Assembly (NCBI GenBank): GCA_949451265.1
Contig: CASTQR010000132.1
Coordinates: 1-5,097, forward strand
Source of the DNA: an uncultured Eubacteriales bacterium
GTDB taxonomy: Bacteria > Bacillota_A > Clostridia > Oscillospirales > Oscillospiraceae
Direction of reading: 5' to 3'
DNA: 5,097 nt
Of this stretch, positions 1 through 4,724 are shown piece after piece. The number at the start of each line of letters is the position of its first letter. Position 1 is the stretch's first letter. The position numbers and the translations under genes are program-made. The notes beneath the pieces are model-generated. The model ran no database searches, was not told where the DNA came from, and saw nothing but the letters and a program-made list of their open reading frames with translations.

Positions 1-775
1 GGTAGGCCACCCCCCGGCACAGGGCGCACAGGGAGATGGCGGCCCGGGGGCTGGCCCCCTGGGCTAAGCCGGGGTGGTTCCGGGTGGCCCGCACCAGGTC
101 CAGGACGTACTGCAAGATCTCGTCGTCCACAAAGACACGGTCCACATCCGCCCGGAGGGCGGTGAGCTGGGCCCGGTCCGCGGCCTGGGCCACCTCCCCC
201 ATGGCGCCCCCCCGGAGCTTGCGCTGGAGGAGCTCCAGCTCGTCCGCCGGGGCGGGGTAGCCCATGGACAGGCGCAGGGCGAAGCGGTCCAGCTGCGAAT
301 CCGGGAGGAGCTGGGTGCCGGAGGCCCCCGCCGGGTTCTGGGTGGCCACCACCAAAAACGGGTCGGGCACCGGGCGGGATACGCCGTCCACCGTCACCTT
401 CCCCTCCTCCATGGCCTCCAGCAGGGCGGACTGGGTGCGGCTGGTGGCCCGGTTCAGCTCGTCGGCTAAAAACAGGTTGCAGAGCAGGGCCCCCGGCTGG
501 TATTCCATCTGTCCCGTGGCCTTGTTGTAGAGGGAGAAGCCGGTGAGGTCGGAGGGCATCACATCGGGGGTGAACTGCACCCGGTTATACTTGAGGCCCA
601 GGGCCTTGGAGAAGGCGATGGCCAGGGTGGTCTTGCCCACGCCGGGGATGTCCTCCAAGAGCAGGTGGCCCCGGGCGAGAATAGCCAGCAGGGCCTTCAC
701 CACGATGTCGTCCTTGCCCACCACGGCCTTCTTGACCTCGCTCACCACCTGGGCGGCAAGCTGTTTTTCCAGCAT
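1..775 (-). CDS. MoxR-family AAA+ ATPase, 3' end outside window
   Basis: The 258 visible codons read as a MoxR ATPase, a AAA+ chaperone-like protein thought to help mature or assemble partner complexes, often VWA-domain proteins. In order: Walker A with GVGKTT at residues 45-50, Walker B LFLADE at 101-106 followed by LNRA, sensor 1 around VATQNP at 143-148, and the sensor 2 region GASPRA at 240-245. The family usually has about 310-330 residues, so roughly the last 60 (lid domain end) are missing beyond the left edge. The ATG at 773-775 is chosen because AAGGAAG (minus strand, 785-791) lies 9 bases upstream and the protein starts like its relatives (LEKQ..., then VVGKDD). In many bacteria a DUF58 gene follows moxR; that cannot be seen here. 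The substrate is unknown. Catalytic residues appear intact. Confidence 0.95.
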   Translation of the reverse strand, partial: MLEKQLAAQVVSEVKKAVVGKDDIVVKALLAILARGHLLLEDIPGVGKTTLAIAFSKALGLKYNRVQFTPDVMPSDLTGFSLYNKATGQMEYQPGALLCNLFLADELNRATSRTQSALLEAMEEGKVTVDGVSRPVPDPFLVVATQNPAGASGTQLLPDSQLDRFALRLSMGYPAPADELELLQRKLRGGAMGEVAQAADRAQLTALRADVDRVFVDDEILQYVLDLVRATRNHPGLAQGASPRAAISLCALCRGVAY

Positions 776-858
776 AATTCGTCACTTCCTTGGTAACTGG
801 GATGGGGGTATTCTATTACAGGCGCGAAGCGCCGTTGTGACAGATCGGTTTAATCCGA

Positions 859-883
859 ATAATATCCGCTCCGCGGATATTAT
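859..883. repeat. 11-bp perfect palindrome with 3-base spacer
   Basis: ATAATATCCGC is followed by TCC and its exact reverse complement. One arm overlaps the -10 box of the proposed moxR promoter, so this could be an operator or a DNA cruciform. As RNA it would only partly lie in the moxR leader. A second small perfect hairpin, GGCGC-gaa-GCGCC, sits at 821-833 in the moxR leader. No function is recognised for either; the repeats themselves are directly visible. Confidence 0.6.
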
Positions 884-907
884 ATCAAAAAAGGGAGGGC
901 TTGAACA
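879..907 (-). promoter_or_regulatory. Probable extended -10 promoter of moxR
   Basis: On the minus strand TGATATAAT (887-879) is a perfect extended -10 box. The -35 at the 17-bp distance (TGTTCA, 907-902) is weak, as is usual for extended -10 promoters. Predicted start near 872 gives a leader of about 97 bases before moxR. The box abuts the U-run of the antisense RNA terminator, so the previous transcript ends and this one begins within a few bases. Inference from sequence only. Confidence 0.5.
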
Positions 908-917
908 GCCCCCCCTT
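887..917 (-). terminator. Intrinsic terminator of the leftward antisense RNA
   Basis: On the minus strand, bases 917-907 (AAGGGGGGGCT) pair with 901-891 across a 5-base loop. All 11 positions pair if one G-U wobble (912/896) is allowed, and six U residues follow (892-887, the first two also in the stem). In the plus direction the same element has an A-C mismatch and no U-run, so it is oriented leftward. It gives the consensus promoter at 1181-1209 a defined end about 285 bases downstream. Confidence 0.75.
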
Positions 918-944
918 GCGGTTTGACAAAATCTGTGTTAAAAT
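916..944 (+). promoter_or_regulatory. Possible promoter of the 25-codon peptide mRNA
   Basis: TTGCGG (916-921), a 17-bp spacer and TAAAAT (939-944). The -10 is 5 of 6, the -35 is modest. Predicted start at about 951 coincides exactly with the first base of a hairpin GGCCC (951-955) / GGGCC (964-968), a typical 5'-end stabilising arrangement, which supports the call. A better -35 match, TTGACA at 923-928, is too close to any -10. Confidence 0.45.
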
Positions 945-1006
945 GACGGCGGCCCCGTAAAAAGGGCCGGGCTATGCACATCCAGCAAGCTGTTGACAGG
1001 CGGTCG

Positions 1007-1032
1007 GTCACATAACCCCGAAAGGGGGTGAC
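1007..1032 (+). promoter_or_regulatory. Hairpin sequestering the ribosome binding site
   Basis: GTCAC (1007-1011) pairs with GTGAC (1028-1032), and CCCC (1016-1019) with GGGG (1024-1027) around a GAAA tetraloop, with a 4-base bulge ATAA (1012-1015) on one side. The paired G-rich strand is the Shine-Dalgarno sequence AAGGGGGTGA (1022-1031) of the peptide gene at 1036. Translation would therefore be low unless the hairpin opens. This is visible in the sequence; the regulatory role is inferred. Confidence 0.6.
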
Positions 1033-1035
1033 TTC

Positions 1036-1113
1036 ATGCGGATCACGCTTCATATCGGGCAGTATACTGTTACGATCATCGTGAAAAGCAGAAACCGCCA
1101 CTCCGACAAGTGA
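1036..1113 (+). CDS. 25-residue peptide, type I toxin-like candidate
   Basis: ATG at 1036 follows a near-perfect Shine-Dalgarno sequence (AAGGGGGTGA, 1022-1031). The peptide starts MRITLHIG; it has a hydrophobic, beta-branched stretch at residues 3-16 ending TVTIIV and a basic polar tail KSRNRHSDK at 17-25. The stop codon TGA (1111-1113) lies inside a strong hairpin. The hydrophobic part is shorter than a normal membrane helix, so membrane insertion is uncertain. The setting suggests a toxin-like peptide: buried ribosome binding site, 5'/3' pairing and an opposing consensus promoter. I do not recognise a named family with certainty. It could instead be a fortuitous frame within a structured RNA, but the quality of the ribosome binding site argues against that. 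Confidence 0.55.
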   Translation: MRITLHIGQYTVTIIVKSRNRHSDK

Positions 1114-1120
1114 CGGTTTC
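1091..1120. repeat. Hairpin overlapping the peptide's 3' end and stop codon
   Basis: GAAACCG (1091-1097) pairs with CGGTTTC (1114-1120), and CACT (1099-1102) with AGTG (1109-1112), with a 6-base loop. The one mismatch (1098/1113) is C-A on the plus strand but a G-U wobble on the minus strand, so the fold is best in the antisense RNA. There is no adequate U-run after it on either strand, so it is probably not a terminator. It may serve as the kissing or recognition loop between the two RNAs, or protect an mRNA end. Confidence 0.55.
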
Positions 1121-1180
1121 TCGTACTGAGTAAACCCAATCCTTTGTAGGGCCGGCCGCTTGGTGCATAGCCTTATTTTT

Positions 1181-1209
1181 ATTATAGCGGGCCGACCGCG
1201 GTTTGTCAA
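1181..1209 (-). promoter_or_regulatory. Perfect-consensus sigma-A promoter of the antisense RNA
   Basis: On the minus strand TTGACA (1209-1204), exactly 17 bp, then TATAAT (1186-1181): 12 of 12 consensus bases at the optimal spacing. Expected start near 1174. No leftward gene with a ribosome binding site follows closely, which is why an RNA product is proposed. The strength of this promoter compared with the modest one opposing it fits an antitoxin made in excess. Confidence 0.85.
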
Positions 1210-1230
1210 GCGGCGGCGTCGGGTTTGGCA

Positions 1231-1261
1231 GGGCTGCGGCATCTCTCTGCGGCCCGTTTTT
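1231..1261 (+). terminator. Rightward intrinsic terminator, likely for the peptide mRNA
   Basis: GGGCTGC (1231-1237) pairs with GCGGCCC (1249-1255) with one U-G wobble and an 11-base loop. G and then five T follow (1257-1261). On the minus strand the stem has an A-C mismatch and no U-run, so it works rightward. It would end a transcript begun near 951 after about 310 bases. It overlaps the last codon of the convergent 61-residue gene. Confidence 0.6.
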
Positions 1262-1445
1262 ACGGCTCCGGCAGATCCTCAAAAACATATTGCACCAGCC
1301 CCCCGGCGGTTCTGATCCGCCTGATCAGTTTTCCAAAGGGGACAGGGGGCGGCGTGAGCAAAAGCCTTGTGCCGAATTGGGTGCAGTCCTTTGTCTCGCG
1401 GCTTTGGTGCCTGGGGGCGGAGGACATATATTCTTTATCGTTCAT
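1260..1445 (-). CDS. Small protein of unknown function (61 aa)
   Basis: The product is not recognised. It begins MNDKEYMSSAP, is polar and charged in its first third, contains a proline cluster LTPPPVPFGK at about residues 30-39, then a basic stretch (LIRRIRTAGG) and ends acidic (FEDLPEP). There is no signal peptide or membrane segment. The ATG at 1443-1445 is preferred over an in-frame ATG 30 bases upstream because GGGAGGGG (1463-1456, minus strand) ends 10 bases before it and the consensus-like promoter at 1478-1506 would start transcription at about 1471, downstream of the other ATG. It is divergent from an XRE regulator and shares its promoter region, so the regulator probably controls it. 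Having a good promoter and ribosome binding site makes it likely real despite its length. Confidence 0.65.
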   Translation of the reverse strand: MNDKEYMSSAPRHQSRETKDCTQFGTRLLLTPPPVPFGKLIRRIRTAGGLVQYVFEDLPEP

Positions 1446-1477
1446 AGCTAATTCGCCCCTCCCGCTTTTCTGCACAT

Positions 1478-1506
1478 ACTATAACACAGCAATTGTAGAC
1501 TGTCAA
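1478..1506 (-). promoter_or_regulatory. Strong sigma-A promoter of the 61-residue gene
   Basis: Minus strand TTGACA (1506-1501), 17 bp, TATAGT (1483-1478): 11 of 12 consensus bases. Predicted start at about 1471 gives a 25-base leader with the ribosome binding site. The -35 box overlaps the -35 of the possible opposing promoter, so a bound regulator could affect both. Confidence 0.8.
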
Positions 1507-1527
1507 TCCCTTAATGAGTTTTACAAT
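1492..1527. promoter_or_regulatory. Divergent control region with inverted ATTGTA/TACAAT and weak rightward promoter
   Basis: ATTGTA (1492-1497) and TACAAT (1522-1527) are an inverted pair 30 bp apart, flanking the -35 box of the leftward promoter. TACAAT is also the best -10 for the XRE gene, with CTGTCA (1500-1505, 4 of 6) as -35 at 16 bp. A second -10-like TAAAAT lies at 1553-1558. The inverted hexamers could be operator half-sites for the regulator encoded next door. This is a suggestion from position and symmetry only. Confidence 0.35.
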
Positions 1528-1580
1528 CCGTTTCATTCAAGCCGTGCTCCCAGTAAAATACATACGGTGGGGGTGCTGTG

Positions 1581-1811
1581 ATGAAAGAAGAATACCGTGA
1601 TCGCTATGAGCGGTTTGGTTTGAATGTGGTCTACTATCGGAAAAAGAACCGCTGGTCACAGATGCAGCTTGCTGAGAAGGCGGAGATTGACCGCACCTAT
1701 GTAAGCTCCATTGAGCGCGGCGTGGTGGGTCCGTCTTTTGACACGCTGTTCAAGCTCTCTGATGTTCTTGGCGTGACAACAAAGCAGCTCTTTGATTTCC
1801 GGGATGAATAA
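1581..1811 (+). CDS. XRE-family (HTH_3) transcriptional regulator, 76 aa
   Basis: A minimal Cro/C1-type DNA-binding protein. The HTH domain fills the chain: first helix around residues 11-23, LAEKAEIDRTYVSSIERG at 30-47 forming the second and recognition helices, then SFDTLFKLSDVLGV at 52-65 and KQLFDF at 68-73. There is no room for a sensory or catalytic domain, so it is a stand-alone binder such as the regulators of small mobile elements, toxin-antitoxin or immunity loci. ATG 1581 is chosen over the adjacent GTG 1578 because GGTGGGGG (1566-1573) is 7 bases away from the ATG and only 4 from the GTG. Its codon use is visibly less GC-rich than hflX or rpsL, consistent with acquired DNA. It is divergent from the 61-residue gene, which is its likely target along with itself. 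Confidence 0.9.
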   Translation: MKEEYRDRYERFGLNVVYYRKKNRWSQMQLAEKAEIDRTYVSSIERGVVGPSFDTLFKLSDVLGVTTKQLFDFRDE

Positions 1812-1846
1812 AAGGACGCGGGGGAAGCTCCCTCCGCGTCCTTTTT
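1811..1846. terminator. Bidirectional terminator between xre and hflX
   Basis: AAAGGACGCGG (1811-1821) pairs with CCGCGTCCTTT (1834-1844), with GGGA/TCCC extending the stem inward. Five T follow on the plus strand (1842-1846), and on the minus strand the stem ends in TTTT followed by ATTC. The genes on both sides converge on it and both stop within 10 bases, so it serves both. Confidence 0.9.
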
Positions 1847-1853
1847 CTGATGT

Positions 1854-3116
<1,263 letters not shown>

Positions 3117-3149
3117 ACAGTATTGTTTCCCTCGTATTTCTTCAGTGTG

Positions 3150-3374
3150 CTACTTTCCCAGAAAATCCAGTATTTTCTGGGAAAATTCCTCTGGATTTTT
3201 GGCGGCGATAAAGTGATCCCCATGAATAAACGCAAGCCCGGCATTTGAAATGCTTTTTGCGATCAGCCGCGTATGCTCCTCTTGGATCATGCCTTTTGTG
3301 CCGGCGATCACCGGCTCGCCCCGCCCTTGTTCCACGTAAAAGTGTTCCATATCCACTCTGTATTCTCCGTTCAC
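3150..3374 (-). pseudogene. Alpha/beta hydrolase remnant with internal deletion
   Basis: The 74-residue frame joins the two ends of an alpha/beta hydrolase. Residues 9-21 (MEHFYVEQGRGEP) look like the N-terminal first strand that normally leads into an LLHG oxyanion loop. From residue 22 the chain is already the C-terminal part: VIAGTKGMI (22-30, where the family has the strand before the catalytic acid), EEHTRLIAKSI, then GDHF (52-55) with the catalytic-type His54, and a final helix. The nucleophile GxSxG region, oxyanion loop and lid, about 150-200 residues, are absent, so hydrolase activity is not expected. The reading frame stays open across the join. Start is uncertain: GTG 3374 or ATG 3350; homology favours the ATG. 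It sits between flavin reductase and hflX on the same strand. A genuine small protein is possible but less likely. Confidence 0.7.
3154..3184. repeat. 12-bp perfect inverted repeat at the remnant's 3' end
   Basis: TTTCCCAGAAAA (3154-3165) and its exact reverse complement TTTTCTGGGAAA (3173-3184) flank a 7-base spacer. It encodes the last residues (SQKILDFLGK region) of the hydrolase remnant and ends two bases short of its stop codon. Neither strand has a following U-run, so an ordinary intrinsic terminator is not supported. It may slow or end transcription before hflX, or just be a by-product of the coding sequence. Confidence 0.65.
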
Positions 3375-3393
3375 CGTCCGTCAGGTGAGGGCG

Positions 3394-3894
3394 TCACACC
3401 TTCTCCAGCGCCTCCACGATCTCTCCCCAGTACATGGTGTGCCAGTCGCCCTTATACCACTTCTCCTTCACGTCCTCCGGCATGAGGGCGGGATCCATAT
3501 CCACCGCCATCCGCTTGCGGCACACCAGCACCAGGCCGGCCTGCTCGAAGTAGGGCGCGTTCCCCGCCCCCGCCGCCACGGTGAAGCCGCACTCCTTCAC
3601 CTTGTCCACGTCCCGGCCGCTTTTCGTGCCGCACAGGTTGAGCTGGGGGCGGTACTTCCCGTCCAGGAAGGACAGGGTGAAGTACCCGTTTTCATCCACG
3701 AACTCTTTCGTGTACCGCTGGGGGCGGATATAGCAGGTGGCCATGGGCGCGCCCCACAGCACGCCTAAGCCGCCCCAGGAGGCGGTCATGGTGTTGAGGC
3801 GCTCCGGCGTACCGGCGGTAATCAGCATCCACTGGTCGCCGATGGCGGAAAAGGGGTTTAGGGTCAGGGCTTTGGGGTCAACCTTCTGGAACAT
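3394..3894 (-). CDS. Flavin reductase-like FMN-binding split-barrel protein
   Basis: A 166-residue member of the flavin reductase/flavoredoxin family, small FMN-binding split beta-barrel proteins that pass electrons between NAD(P)H or partner proteins and flavin. Seen: LITAGTPERLNTMTASWGGL (25-44, the strand and loop that hold FMN phosphate in this fold), GAPMATCYIRPQRYTKEFV (48-66), YFTLSFLD (71-78) and GTKSGRDVDKVKE (89-101). The C-terminal part (residues 120-166) holds the dimer-side strands and a final helix. ATG 3892-3894 is chosen because a perfect AGGAGGT (minus, 3909-3903) lies 8 bases before it; the longer open frame upstream runs into the rpmE terminator. A TATACT -10-like box (3930-3925) is upstream but without a convincing -35. 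The substrate cannot be told from sequence. Confidence 0.92.
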   Translation of the reverse strand: MFQKVDPKALTLNPFSAIGDQWMLITAGTPERLNTMTASWGGLGVLWGAPMATCYIRPQRYTKEFVDENGYFTLSFLDGKYRPQLNLCGTKSGRDVDKVKECGFTVAAGAGNAPYFEQAGLVLVCRKRMAVDMDPALMPEDVKEKWYKGDWHTMYWGEIVEALEKV

Positions 3895-3944
3895 GGCGGG
3901 GTACCTCCTGAATTTGATATGGATAGTATATGCGGAACGCCCGG

Positions 3945-3984
3945 AAAAAGAGAAAGAACCGCGGCCCATGGGCAGCGGTTCTTT
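3945..3984 (-). terminator. Intrinsic terminator after rpmE
   Basis: On the minus strand AAAGAACCGC (3984-3975) pairs with GCGGTTCTTT (3962-3953) over 10 bp, with a further GCC/GGC inner helix and tetraloop. A U-rich tail TTTCTCTTTTT (3955-3945) follows. It starts 15 bases after the rpmE stop and separates rpmE from the flavin reductase gene, which therefore needs its own promoter. Confidence 0.88.
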
Positions 3985-3998
3985 GGAGTGACAGGGTT

Positions 3999-4199
3999 TC
4001 AGCCCAGGCCGAACTTCTTGTTGAAGCGGCTGACGCGTCCGCCGGTATCCACCATCTTCTGCTTACCGGTGTAGAAGGGGTGACACTTGGAGCAGACTTC
4101 CACCTTGATGTCCTTCCGGGTCGAGCCAGTCTCGATCACGTTGCCGCACGCGCACGTAATGGTGGTGTGGTTGTAGTTGGGATGGATGCCTTCCTTCAC
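3999..4199 (-). CDS. rpmE: Ribosomal protein L31 (bL31), zinc-binding type
   Basis: bL31 is a large-subunit protein bridging the central protuberance of the 50S to the 30S head. The 66 residues show the type-A pattern: GIHPNY near the start, CAC at 16-18 and CSKC at 36-39 giving the four-cysteine zinc site, then HPFYTGKQK (40-48) and a C-terminal [11 protein letters not shown]. Retention of all four cysteines predicts the zinc-bound form rather than the zinc-free paralogue made under zinc limitation. The start is a GTG (4197-4199) with AAAGAGGTGA (minus, 4215-4206) 6 bases upstream; no ATG is available in frame nearby and the protein's start matches relatives. It is monocistronic, with its own promoter and terminator. 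Confidence 0.97.
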   Translation of the reverse strand: MKEGIHPNYNHTTITCACGNVIETGSTRKDIKVEVCSKCHPFYTGKQKMVDTGGRVSRFNKKFGLG

Positions 4200-4230
4200 G
4201 GGGATTCACCTCTTTCTGTCGATGAAAAGT

Positions 4231-4261
4231 CAAGGGCGCAACGGCCCCTTGTAAACGCAAG
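4231..4261 (-). promoter_or_regulatory. rpmE leader with two mutually exclusive small hairpins
   Basis: In the roughly 60-base leader, CAAGGG pairs with CCCTTG (4251-4246 with 4236-4231), while the same CAAG (4251-4248) can pair with CTTG (4261-4258). The two stems share bases, so only one can form at a time. Structured leaders that let L31 regulate its own mRNA have been proposed for several bacterial groups; whether this matches one of them cannot be judged by eye. Confidence 0.3.
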
Positions 4262-4265
4262 GTCT

Positions 4266-4294
4266 ATGATATCACGTCCCGCGGCAAAATGCAA
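4266..4294 (-). promoter_or_regulatory. Promoter of rpmE
   Basis: Minus strand TTGCAT (4294-4289), 17 bp, TATCAT (4271-4266), with the TG of an extended -10 (TGATATCAT). Predicted start at about 4259 gives a 60-base leader before the GTG start. It is divergent from the str-operon promoter about 50 bp away. Confidence 0.75.
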
Positions 4295-4346
4295 GCACTT
4301 TTTTTCACTTGCGGGATTTTTGTTTTCCGGGCCGCCAGATTCACCC

Positions 4347-4375
4347 TTGACGGCCCGGTTTCGCTATGGTATAAT
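4347..4375 (+). promoter_or_regulatory. Promoter of the ybxF-like/rpsL (str) operon
   Basis: TTGACG (4347-4352), 17 bp, TATAAT (4370-4375), with an extended -10 TGG upstream: 11 of 12 consensus bases plus TG. Start expected at about 4382, giving a 32-base leader. A strong promoter right here means this ribosomal operon does not depend on read-through from an rpoBC operon as it partly does in Bacillus. Confidence 0.88.
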
Positions 4376-4413
4376 TCAACATTGCGTTGGTATGCGGAAG
4401 GGGTGTCTGCCTG

Positions 4414-4653
4414 ATGCTGGACGAACTGAAGGACGCCGCCAGGGTGGCGGGCGTGAAGCAGCTCCGCCGGGCGCTGGCGGGCGGCCGGGCCAGGCGGGTC
4501 TACCTGGCCAAAGACGCCGACCCCCAGCTGACGGAACCCCTGGCCCGCCAGGCGGCGGAGCAGGGCGTGGAAACCGTCTGGGCCGACTCCATGAAGGAGC
4601 TGGGCCGGGCCTGCGGCCTGGCCGTGGGCACCGCCGCCGCCGCTGTCCTGTAA
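4414..4653 (+). CDS. rplGB: L7Ae/L30e-family K-turn-binding ribosomal protein (YbxF type)
   Basis: A 79-residue L7Ae-like protein of the kind encoded just before rpsL in Firmicutes (ybxF, now rplGB, in Bacillus subtilis). Members bind kink-turn RNA and associate with ribosomes, but are usually dispensable. Seen: VAGVKQLRRAL at 11-21 (the GxKQ/xxAL RNA-binding helix), VYLAKDADP at 29-37, and near the end DSMKELGRACGLAVGTAA at 58-75, all matching the family pattern. ATG 4414 has AAGGGGTG (4398-4405) 8 bases upstream; an earlier in-frame GTG would leave no ribosome binding site and precede the family's normal start. It is first in the operon here, with rpsL 71 bases behind. Confidence 0.92.
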   Translation: MLDELKDAARVAGVKQLRRALAGGRARRVYLAKDADPQLTEPLARQAAEQGVETVWADSMKELGRACGLAVGTAAAAVL

Positions 4654-4663
4654 CTATTTCCGG

Positions 4664-4697
4664 TTTTAGCGAATAATCCCAGGATTATCCGTTAAAA
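4664..4697 (+). repeat. Long AU-rich hairpin between the YbxF-like gene and rpsL
   Basis: Bases 4664-4678 pair with 4683-4697 around a 4-base CCAG loop: 14 of 15 usual positions pair, one of them a G-U wobble (4669/4692), with one A-C mismatch (4672/4689). There is no following U-run, so it is not a standard terminator. It lies 13 bases before the rpsL Shine-Dalgarno sequence and fills most of the 71-base gap. It could be an RNase processing site, a ribosomal-protein binding site for feedback control, or a partial attenuator. Confidence 0.65.
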
Positions 4698-4724
4698 TAT
4701 ATATCTATTGAAAGGAGGAAAATC

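Larger units (their letters stand above)
970..1172 (+). repeat. Long-range inverted repeat enclosing the peptide gene
   Basis: GGCTATGCAC (970-979) is the exact reverse complement of GTGCATAGCC (1163-1172). The pairing continues inward with CAAG (986-989) to CTTG (1159-1162), and CGGTCGG (1001-1007) to CCGGCCG (1152-1158). The last helix needs a U-G wobble at 1004/1155 in the plus-strand RNA but would be an A-C mismatch in the minus-strand RNA. A U-rich stretch follows (1173-1183). In type I toxin mRNAs such 5'-to-3' pairing holds the full-length message in an untranslatable form. Terminal inverted repeats of a small mobile element (MITE) are the alternative, but no target-site duplication is seen. 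Confidence 0.6.
887..1174 (-). ncRNA. Candidate antisense RNA (type I antitoxin-like)
   Basis: A perfect-consensus promoter (1181-1209) and an intrinsic terminator (887-917) bracket about 285 bases on the minus strand with no convincing leftward reading frame. The RNA would be complementary to the whole 25-codon peptide gene on the plus strand, its ribosome binding site and leader. This arrangement is what type I toxin-antitoxin loci of Firmicutes show (txpA/RatA and bsrG/SR4 style), where the antisense RNA blocks translation or triggers decay of the peptide mRNA. Its ends can pair (1172-1163 with 979-970), so an independent structured small RNA is the main alternative. No match to the 6S RNA fold was recognised. 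The boundaries are predictions from promoter and terminator positions. Confidence 0.5.

Noticed and set aside
74..926. Rightward frames of 127-131 codons opposite moxR
   Set aside because: They are antisense to an intact AAA+ ATPase and lack supporting signals.
970..1172. MITE-like element with terminal inverted repeats
   Set aside because: No target-site duplication flanks the arms, and the arms fit better as RNA helices enclosing a translated frame; kept only as an alternative.
887..1174. 6S RNA
   Set aside because: Length and closing stem are roughly suggestive, but two strong internal hairpins replace the open central bubble, and the opposite strand carries a well-signalled peptide frame.
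880..1242. 120-codon leftward frame across the antisense region
   Set aside because: It runs through the promoter, hairpins and terminator stem without a ribosome binding site near its start, and its composition is unlike a real protein.
4281..4322. Rightward terminator-like stem followed by TTTTT
   Set aside because: It lies between two divergent promoters where no rightward transcript arrives; one arm overlaps the -35 region of rpmE, and the stem is short with a long T-rich loop.
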